Of a stretch of DNA of 64,000 nucleotides, positions 58,386-64,000 are shown piece after piece (positions within the stretch are counted from its first letter, which is position 1; every line of letters begins with the position of its first letter). Made by a program: the position numbers and the translations under genes. Origin of the DNA: Roseibium sp. Sym1 (GTDB lineage Bacteria; Pseudomonadota; Alphaproteobacteria; Rhizobiales; Stappiaceae); NCBI RefSeq assembly GCF_027359675.1, contig NZ_CP114786.1, positions 620,001 through 684,000 of the forward strand, in the 5' to 3' direction. The notes below the pieces were generated by a model, which did no database searches, was not told the DNA's origin, and was given only the letters and a program-made list of their open reading frames with translations.

Positions 58386-60983
58386 TCACTTCGGCAACTC
58401 CGTTTGCACCAGCGGCAGGCTGATACCCTGGGTATGATACTGGTGGCAGAGCGTGCATTCCTCCCCGGCGGCCTTCTCCGTATGGCAGCCTGAACAGGTC
58501 GCCTTGTCCAGCGGCGAGAAGTTCGGTGAATGGATCTCCGGGTTACCCTGTTCATAGGATTTCAGGAAAGTGTCGGCGCCGGTGGAAAGCGCATGACAGC
58601 TCGCGCAGCCCTTTTCGCCCACCGCGCTGATATGCGGATCGTGGGAAAACCGGGTGAAGCGGCTGTCGACGCTTGCCGGGTCAAACGGCTGCCAACGAAC
58701 TGACCGGGCCTTACCGTCCGTATCGACACTGTGGCATTTCATGCAACGCCCGACTGCACCGGGATCACTCAGGGCCTCGAACACGGGAAGACGCAGGGTC
58801 TCTTCCTGCGGGGTCGAGGCCCGGCTTGAATAGTCGAGCCACGTCTTGAGGAAAGGGTCCTCGTGGCCGGTCGGGCGGTAGCGGATCGTGTAGTCCTGCC
58901 TGTACCAGCCGCCGAAAACGGCCCAGTCTTCCGGATCGAATCTTTGCTCTTCCTGCTGCTCGCCGAGGGTTGCGGAGGTCTCCTGCCCGCTTTCCCCGGA
59001 GGCGCCCTCGCCCAGCAGGTCTTCCAGGCCGGCGGGCTCGTCCTCCGCCAGGATCAAGCCGCCGCCGGTGTCATCGCCGGCAGGGCTGTCCTCTTCAACC
59101 AGCAGGCCACCGCCATCGTCCCCGTCCGAGACACCCGCCGGAGCGCTCAGCAGGGCATCCATGTCCGACGGCTCTCCCGAGTCGTCATCCCCAAGGATGT
59201 CGCCTTCCGCCAGACTGTCGTCACCCGCCAGGATGTCCGCCCCTTCCGACGGGTCCGTTTCTCCGGCCGGTGCGTTCAGAAGGGCATCGGCACCGGTCTC
59301 TTCCGCCGGCGAGCCTTCGTCCAGGATCAGCCCTCCGGTTTCCGAAGCCTCGCCGTCGAGGATCAACCCGTCACCGTCGACACCGTCCGCAGCGAGAGCG
59401 GCAGCGTCGTCCTGCGGCGGGTCCTCGGGCACCCTGGTTGAGTTGTCTTCCTGTTGCGCCTGCAATTCCTCGAAACTTCTTGTGGCCATGCCCGCATCAT
59501 GGCGGTCAAGGTCCTGTTCCAGGTCCGGCAGCCATTCCCGGTTGGCTGCGCTGATCACATCGTGCGACATGACACCGACCATCAGGGCCATCTGCCGATG
59601 TTCGGCCATGTTTTCCCGCGCCGGAGCGCCCGCGCCCATGGCCGCCGGCAACCCGTCCCGCTCGATATCCAGAAGCAGACGCTTGACCGCCCATGCCAGC
59701 GTTTCGACCTTTTCAAGGTCCGCAGCATCGGCATCGCGCAAGTCGAGCAGGTCAAGGCCGGACACCTCGGCAGCTATGTCGCGGCCATCGAGCACCGATG
59801 CCAGAAGCGAGCGCATGAAGGGCGTGATGTCCGCTTCCGAGAAGTCAGGCCAGGCACCGATGTCGATCCCCCTTTCCCGCAGCGTTTCCACGTCCAGGCC
59901 CGGGACCGACAGGAAGTTCGTGCCCTTCGGCCCGCTTGCAAGGGTCTGGCCGAGAATGTCGCCGCTGTGACAGCCGGCGCACATGTCGTCGAAACTGCGC
60001 TCGCTCATGTAACGCCCGTTTCCGTCCGGCACATGACAGGTCTCGCACATCTCCGGCACGTTCGCACTCTCACCGGGCCGCGCGCCGACGTCCGGGAAAT
60101 GTTTTCCGAAATGGGACTGGTGATCGAAGATGATGGGCGTTCGCCTGGCGAAGGGATAATTCACGAATGCGGGATGGCTTGCCTCGAAGCGGCCGAACTT
60201 GCCCGCATGACAGGTCTGGCACCTGTCGTTTGAAACTTCGGTCAGGTTGCCGAAGCTGCCCTTGTGCTCCTGATGGCAGGTCGCACAGAAGATTTCGGAA
60301 CTCCCGCCTGACTTGCTCGCATTCGGGAACGCGAATTTCAGGCGGTTGACCCACAGACGCCCCTCTCCATCTTCAACGTTCGCCATGCGCAGCCGGGTCA
60401 TTTCCGCCAATTGGGCAACCGGTGCGGTGTGCGGCGAAAACAGCTGCGGTCCGACATCATGGCACGCCGTGCAAAGCGCGGCCGACTCCTTCGCTCCGCC
60501 GGCATTTTCCGCCAGCCCGTGCAGCCAGCCGAGTTTCCGGGGTTTGACATTGGCATGACAGGACTGGCAGTCCGTCAGGTTGGCATGCTGGGAGGCCAGC
60601 CGTCCCGGCATCAGGTATTCGTTTGCGACACCGCCCGTCAGGATGATCGCCAGGAGACCGACGGTCAGCGCGCTGAGCCATGCGGTCGCCCGGCGGCGCT
60701 GTTTGCGCAGGCTTGCCTTCGGCACGCACGGTTCCTGGGCCAGGCAGCAGCTGCCGTCCGGCAAGGGTCCGTTCTCGCATGGGCCGCCTTCCTGATGAGA
60801 GCGGCGGCACTCCCACCGGTCTTGCTTCCGTTCCGGCTGGCAGACGGGACCGGCGCGGCAATTCCCCCTGGCATCCGGCCCCTGCCGGCAGGGGCAGCCA
60901 TCGGCGAGATGGCCGCAGACCCAGTCGTCCTGCGGCCTTTCGTAGTAACGCCCCCTTGGGCCGAACCGTCGGAGAATTCTCAT
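58386..60983 (-). CDS. Membrane-anchored decaheme cytochrome c with Cys-rich cytoplasmic head and acidic linker
   Basis: An 865-residue protein with ten CxxCH heme sites: six (CQSCH, CTACH, CATCH, CQTCH, CETCH, CAGCH) at residues 139-339 and four (CMKCH, CASCH, CSGCH, CTLCH) at 747-847. One membrane helix (about 100-119) puts the hemes in the periplasm. Before it, residues 23-86 carry ten cysteines in a pattern suited to metal or Fe-S binding. Residues 511-686 are a very acidic, repetitive, probably disordered linker. His-rich pieces (FDHQSHFGKH, FSHDPH) could be distal heme ligands. The ATG at 60983 starts two bases after the stop of the upstream membrane protein gene. I do not know a named family. 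Confidence 0.85.
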   Translation of the reverse strand: MRILRRFGPRGRYYERPQDDWVCGHLADGCPCRQGPDARGNCRAGPVCQPERKQDRWECRRSHQEGGPCENGPLPDGSCCLAQEPCVPKASLRKQRRRATAWLSALTVGLLAIILTGGVANEYLMPGRLASQHANLTDCQSCHANVKPRKLGWLHGLAENAGGAKESAALCTACHDVGPQLFSPHTAPVAQLAEMTRLRMANVEDGEGRLWVNRLKFAFPNASKSGGSSEIFCATCHQEHKGSFGNLTEVSNDRCQTCHAGKFGRFEASHPAFVNYPFARRTPIIFDHQSHFGKHFPDVGARPGESANVPEMCETCHVPDGNGRYMSERSFDDMCAGCHSGDILGQTLASGPKGTNFLSVPGLDVETLRERGIDIGAWPDFSEADITPFMRSLLASVLDGRDIAAEVSGLDLLDLRDADAADLEKVETLAWAVKRLLLDIERDGLPAAMGAGAPARENMAEHRQMALMVGVMSHDVISAANREWLPDLEQDLDRHDAGMATRSFEELQAQQEDNSTRVPEDPPQDDAAALAADGVDGDGLILDGEASETGGLILDEGSPAEETGADALLNAPAGETDPSEGADILAGDDSLAEGDILGDDDSGEPSDMDALLSAPAGVSDGDDGGGLLVEEDSPAGDDTGGGLILAEDEPAGLEDLLGEGASGESGQETSATLGEQQEEQRFDPEDWAVFGGWYRQDYTIRYRPTGHEDPFLKTWLDYSSRASTPQEETLRLPVFEALSDPGAVGRCMKCHSVDTDGKARSVRWQPFDPASVDSRFTRFSHDPHISAVGEKGCASCHALSTGADTFLKSYEQGNPEIHSPNFSPLDKATCSGCHTEKAAGEECTLCHQYHTQGISLPLVQTELPK

Positions 60984-60984
60984 G

Positions 60985-61812
60985 TCAGGCAATTCCACTC
61001 GAAAAGGCGTAGACGACCACGACATGGGTCAGGATTGCCAGGAGCAGCGCGTAGGTGGGCGGAACATGCAGGAACAGCCAGAGTTTCAACAGGCCGCCAT
61101 TGGCATATTGAAAGTCGAGGTCGTTCTTGGAGCGGACAAGCTGGCGCATGCGCGCGAGCCGCTCCCTGCCCTTGTCGTCCAGGTACCGCTCGATCGACTC
61201 CAGTTCCCCCATGATCCGGGAAATGGGCATGTTCGACTGGCGCAAATGCGCCAGGACATGCCGTGGCCGGGCGAAAAACCGGGCAAGTTCCTGCGAATAC
61301 ACGTTTGCCAGGCTGACCGAATGCCCCTCTTCCAGGGACTCCAGGGCCAGGGCCTCCGCTTCATCGGCAAGCCCGGCGCGCAAAATGGGGATGCGTTCGA
61401 ACAGCACCCTGTCTCCGCGCTCCACGAGGCGCCCCGGGATGATCCGCACCAGAAAGGCGCCGCAGCATCCGCTGACCGCCACCAGGGCGAACAGCGACCA
61501 GAGCAGCCACTCCAGCGGTGCGTCCGGCATCCTGAAATGCGTGTGGAACAGAAAGATGCCGATCGTCAGGAAGCCGAGGTAGAAATGGACCTGCAGCCAG
61601 TGAAGCACACGGCCGAGCGGCAGCGTGTTGAGCTGCTTGCGGGCCGGCAGGAGCAGCATCGCCGCGATGCAGCCCACCAGCACCCATCCGTTGAAGAACT
61701 GGCCGTCGCGCAGGGAGATCCGGTAGCCGGTGTTGGCCGCGGCAAACAGCGCGAACACGGCAGCCGCGATGCCGAGTTTCATCAGGATGTTGCGGTTCAG
61801 GAGCCAGCTCAT
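60985..61812 (-). CDS. Polytopic membrane protein, probable b-type cytochrome / ferric-reductase-like subunit
   Basis: A 275-residue inner-membrane protein with about five helices. Histidines lie at helix positions typical of heme-b ligands: VLHWLQVHFYLGF and IFLFHTHFRMP in the third helix region, FLHVPPTYALLLAILTHVVV in the last. Between the fourth and fifth helices is a roughly 120-residue soluble loop (DRVLFERIPILRAGLADEAE onward). The ATG at 61812 overlaps the stop of the upstream Fe-S gene as ATGA. It sits between the Fe-S and decaheme genes, so an electron path from the Fe-S protein through this subunit to the hemes (or the reverse) is the simplest reading. Confidence 0.7.
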   Translation of the reverse strand: MSWLLNRNILMKLGIAAAVFALFAAANTGYRISLRDGQFFNGWVLVGCIAAMLLLPARKQLNTLPLGRVLHWLQVHFYLGFLTIGIFLFHTHFRMPDAPLEWLLWSLFALVAVSGCCGAFLVRIIPGRLVERGDRVLFERIPILRAGLADEAEALALESLEEGHSVSLANVYSQELARFFARPRHVLAHLRQSNMPISRIMGELESIERYLDDKGRERLARMRQLVRSKNDLDFQYANGGLLKLWLFLHVPPTYALLLAILTHVVVVYAFSSGIA

Positions 61813-63515
61813 TTCAGCCACTCCAGCAAGGTCTCGGTGTCGCGCATGTTGACCCGTTCCAGCGCATCATGCGGACAGGCCTGCACACAGGCCGGTCCCG
61901 TGAGCTGATCGGCGCAAAGATCGCATTTCGTTGCCCGGCTGATGGGCTGGCCATCCTTGTCCTTGACGAAGAACCCGTGCTGGTCGCGGATTTCGACCAT
62001 CCGGATGTTGTTGTAGGGACAGGAATTGGCGCAGGTCGCGCAGCCGATGCAGGTGTTGTCGTCGATCACGACGGTGCCGCTGTCCTCCGCCCTGTGAATG
62101 GCCCCCGTCGGGCAGCCGATCAGGCAGACCGGATCGGTGCAATGCATGCATGCGCTGGCGATCATCGCGTTTTCGAAGCGGCTGCCCTGGCGGACGAATC
62201 TCGGATTGTTGCCATGGGCCGTTGCACAGGCCCGGACGCAATCGTCACAGCCCACGCACCGGTCGAGATTGATCAGCATGGCCTGCTCGCCGTTGATGTA
62301 ACGGTGGTCGACCAGGAAATCCATCATGCCCTGGCGCAGTTCGCCCTGCGGACCGTCCTTGCCTGCCGTGTGTCCCTGCTCGAGGAACGCCCTGTCGAGA
62401 CCCGGCAGCACATGTTTGCGCACCAGGTGGGTGGGGATACGGATCACATCCACGTAACCGATGGCCCTCAAACTCGTGTCCAGAACCTGGGAGACATTGC
62501 TGCTTGCGTAAGCCGCGATGGCCTGGAGGCCGAAGACGTCGTTTCTGGACAGGTGCCCGATGGTCCTGTCGCCGTGGTCGACCCGTTCGCTGATCCTGGC
62601 AAATCCGCTGTTGATCAGGAGCAAGCCGTCAACGTGGCTGCCCTGTTCGCAGATCACCGGTTCCTGCTGGATGATGTGCTGCGGACCGTCCTCCTTCGAG
62701 ATCTCGCGCTTGAACCTGTGGGTCCAGTTGAAATTGCCATAGGTTTCAAAAAGGGCCTCTTCGGCGATTTCCGCCAGGGCCGCGCTGTCGACATGCGCGA
62801 ACACGGGGCATTCCTGAAGACGGGTCAGAAGCCCCCGCTCGTGGTAGAGCTGGTCGATCTGGCTGCGGAAGCTGTCGGACCAGTCGCGGATTTCCCTCAG
62901 TCCCTGCCAGCGGAGTTCGAACAGCACCGTCTCGTTTTCCAGCGCATAGATGGTCGCGCGGCGCGGACTGCGGGTCAGCGCCGCCAGCTCCCCGAACATC
63001 TGGGGGGCCTCCAGCTGGAAGGTTTCGCAACGGGCCATCAGATCGTCGGCGTCGACGCGCATCGCCTTGTCCACCGCCACGGCCCGCTCCGCATCCGTTG
63101 CAGGCATTGTGGGGGCGGCTCCCCGGGTTCGATTGCGCGCCGGGCGATATTCCGGCGGCCGCTTGCGCGCGAACAGCTGTGCCAGGGAGCGGCTCCAGGA
63201 CTTGCGCCGGCGCCGCCCGCCCGCATGGACCGGAGCAGGTGCCGTCAGGCCGAAGACGGACCCGGACAGGATGATGAACAGCGAACTGCCGTAGTCGCCC
63301 TTGCGCAGGATCGTTTCGCCCTTCTGGAAGGTCCGGATCCGGCCATCATTGGCTATGACACGTTCCAGCGGCAGCCAGTCGGGGAAGTCCTCGGACTTCA
63401 CGTCCGCAAACGCCGGCAGCGCGAGGATCGCCGCTACGGTGTCCGGATCCAGGGGCTCCTTGCCGAACGGCTCGTCCCAGCGCCGGTTTCGTTCGTCGCG
63501 AAGTTCCTGGTCCAA
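61809..63515 (-). CDS. Fusion of two cyclic-nucleotide-binding-like domains with a four-cluster [4Fe-4S] ferredoxin
   Basis: A 568-residue cytoplasmic protein. The first cNMP-binding-like domain covers about residues 35-215 (FQKGETILRKGDYGSSLFIIL, then MFGELAALTRSPRRATIYAL) and contains a basic insertion at about 95-140. A second covers about 230-360. The C-terminal 180 residues are a DmsB/NrfC-type electron-transfer domain with four Cys groups: CVGCDDCVRAC, CMHCTDPVCLIGC, CIGCATCANSC, CDLC...CVQAC. The start is a TTG at 63515 with GGGAG upstream. The fusion suggests electron flow gated by a nucleotide or a related ligand. Confidence 0.88.
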   Translation of the reverse strand: MDQELRDERNRRWDEPFGKEPLDPDTVAAILALPAFADVKSEDFPDWLPLERVIANDGRIRTFQKGETILRKGDYGSSLFIILSGSVFGLTAPAPVHAGGRRRRKSWSRSLAQLFARKRPPEYRPARNRTRGAAPTMPATDAERAVAVDKAMRVDADDLMARCETFQLEAPQMFGELAALTRSPRRATIYALENETVLFELRWQGLREIRDWSDSFRSQIDQLYHERGLLTRLQECPVFAHVDSAALAEIAEEALFETYGNFNWTHRFKREISKEDGPQHIIQQEPVICEQGSHVDGLLLINSGFARISERVDHGDRTIGHLSRNDVFGLQAIAAYASSNVSQVLDTSLRAIGYVDVIRIPTHLVRKHVLPGLDRAFLEQGHTAGKDGPQGELRQGMMDFLVDHRYINGEQAMLINLDRCVGCDDCVRACATAHGNNPRFVRQGSRFENAMIASACMHCTDPVCLIGCPTGAIHRAEDSGTVVIDDNTCIGCATCANSCPYNNIRMVEIRDQHGFFVKDKDGQPISRATKCDLCADQLTGPACVQACPHDALERVNMRDTETLLEWLK

Positions 63516-63527
63516 CAGCCCGGCTCC

Positions 63528-64000
63528 CTATTGCGTCACCGTGCCCTTGAACTTGTCGGCCTTGGGAATGTACTTGTCGACCGCGCCGAATTGCGAGCCG
63601 TCATACTTGTCCGCGAACTGCAGGCCCAGAACCGAGATCTTGCCTGCCGCCTCGACAAGCTCGGCCTCGTTGTTGAGCTTCAGTTTCGCGCCGCCGGCAA
63701 TTTCCTGGATTTCCAGAAGCTCCGGTGCCTCCGGAAGCAGTTTGGCCAGGCTTGCAATCACCTTGCCGGCATTGTTCGCCCGCTTGGCCATCTTCAGGGC
63801 GTAGTCCTTCTTCTCGGTCGCCTTGCTGACACCGATCAGGGCCGTTTCGAGTTCCACGATGCGGCCGACGAGAAACAGCATGCGCTTGCGCTCAATCGAC
63901 GCTTCGGGATTGGCCTTGCCCTTGTTGTACCAGGTGTTGTGCCGGACCTCTCCCTGGCTCCAGCTGACAAGCTCGAACGCGCTTCCCGGTGTATGCCCGC
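63528..64000 (-). CDS. C-terminal part of a probable multiheme cytochrome c family protein (start beyond window)
   Basis: The frame is open to the right edge. The last 157 residues contain FELVSWSQGEVRHNTWYNKG, then a helical ERKRMLFLVGRIVELETAL region. No CxxCH motif falls in the visible part. The W-S-Q-G-E-V-R-H-N segment is one I associate with the C-terminal side of cytochrome c554-like multiheme proteins, which would fit the operon. It is the first visible gene of the run and ends 12 bases before the Fe-S gene. Identity rests on memory and context. Confidence 0.55.
   Translation of the reverse strand, partial: GHTPGSAFELVSWSQGEVRHNTWYNKGKANPEASIERKRMLFLVGRIVELETALIGVSKATEKKDYALKMAKRANNAGKVIASLAKLLPEAPELLEIQEIAGGAKLKLNNEAELVEAAGKISVLGLQFADKYDGSQFGAVDKYIPKADKFKGTVTQ

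Noticed and set aside
1..64000. CRISPR arrays, tRNA or rRNA genes, insertion sequences, integrases or phage genes
   Set aside because: No direct-repeat/spacer pattern, cloverleaf, transposase or recombinase motif was found on either strand; this was a reading by eye, not a model search.

Overview
This is a GC-rich, gene-dense bacterial chromosome segment. Several features point to an alphaproteobacterium of the order Hyphomicrobiales: the order RNase D, lptC, lptA, lptB, rpoN, hpf, ptsN; a seryl-tRNA-synthetase-like amino acid:carrier-protein ligase next to a DUF1839 gene; and TTAA-N7-TTAA / TTAACCAT motifs of the CtrA type. A marine Stappiaceae-like organism is my guess, not something the sequence proves. 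No tRNA, rRNA, CRISPR array, IS element or prophage was seen.

Layout. (1) 1-11385: corrin-ring synthesis for cobalamin in three runs: cobL (cut by the window edge), cobI, a cbiG-cobJ fusion and cobM; then cobB and cobA on the minus strand; then cbiD and cobK divergent from cobA. A secreted arylsulfatase and a small methyltransferase lie between them. The set mixes aerobic-type names with the cobalt-route markers cbiD and cbiG. (2) 11382-28949: a Wzx/Wzy-type exopolysaccharide locus: WecG-like transferase, two GT4s, a GH5 glucanase, Wzy-like polymerase/ligase, Wzz/ExoP-like co-polymerase with a degenerate kinase domain, a double alpha/beta-hydrolase, a GT2, a NodB deacetylase, a Wzx flippase, a GT-A-like protein and a GH2 beta-mannosidase-like enzyme. 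(3) 29189-32572: a four-gene minus-strand operon of carrier protein, acyl-CoA-dehydrogenase-like flavoprotein, amino acid:carrier-protein ligase and DUF1839. It looks like a system that loads an amino acid onto a carrier and modifies it there; the product is unknown. (4) 32789-36681: a cytochrome b561, then a minus-strand operon of an MDR dehydrogenase, a divergent PTPS/QueD-like protein, a GT4 and a methyltransferase, perhaps making a modified pterin. (5) 36780-44525: opgH, then the housekeeping envelope and nitrogen-regulation block ptsN, hpf, rpoN, lptB, lptA, lptC and an RNase D-like exonuclease. (6) 44719-48060: a cytochrome c-prime, a frame-disrupted cytochrome c and a copper P-type ATPase. 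(7) 48131-55264: a complete branched-chain-type ABC importer, a divergent GntR regulator and an aldehyde dehydrogenase. (8) 55446-58352: an outer-membrane beta-barrel, an SMR transporter and a lytic transglycosylase with TPRs. (9) 58386-64000: a minus-strand electron-transfer operon of a membrane-anchored decaheme protein with a Cys-rich cytoplasmic head, a heme-b-like membrane protein, a cNMP-sensor/4x[4Fe-4S] fusion and the end of a further, probably multiheme, protein.

How the parts fit. Regions 1, 5 and 7 are recognisable pathways. Regions 3, 4 and 9 are coherent operons whose overall reactions cannot be named from the sequence, and they are the best candidates for undescribed biology. 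Two unrelated long intergenic inverted repeats (29042-29148 and 51442-51591) look like dispersed palindromic elements. Many start codons were set by visible Shine-Dalgarno (SD) sequences or by ATGA/TGATG overlaps rather than by the longest reading frame.
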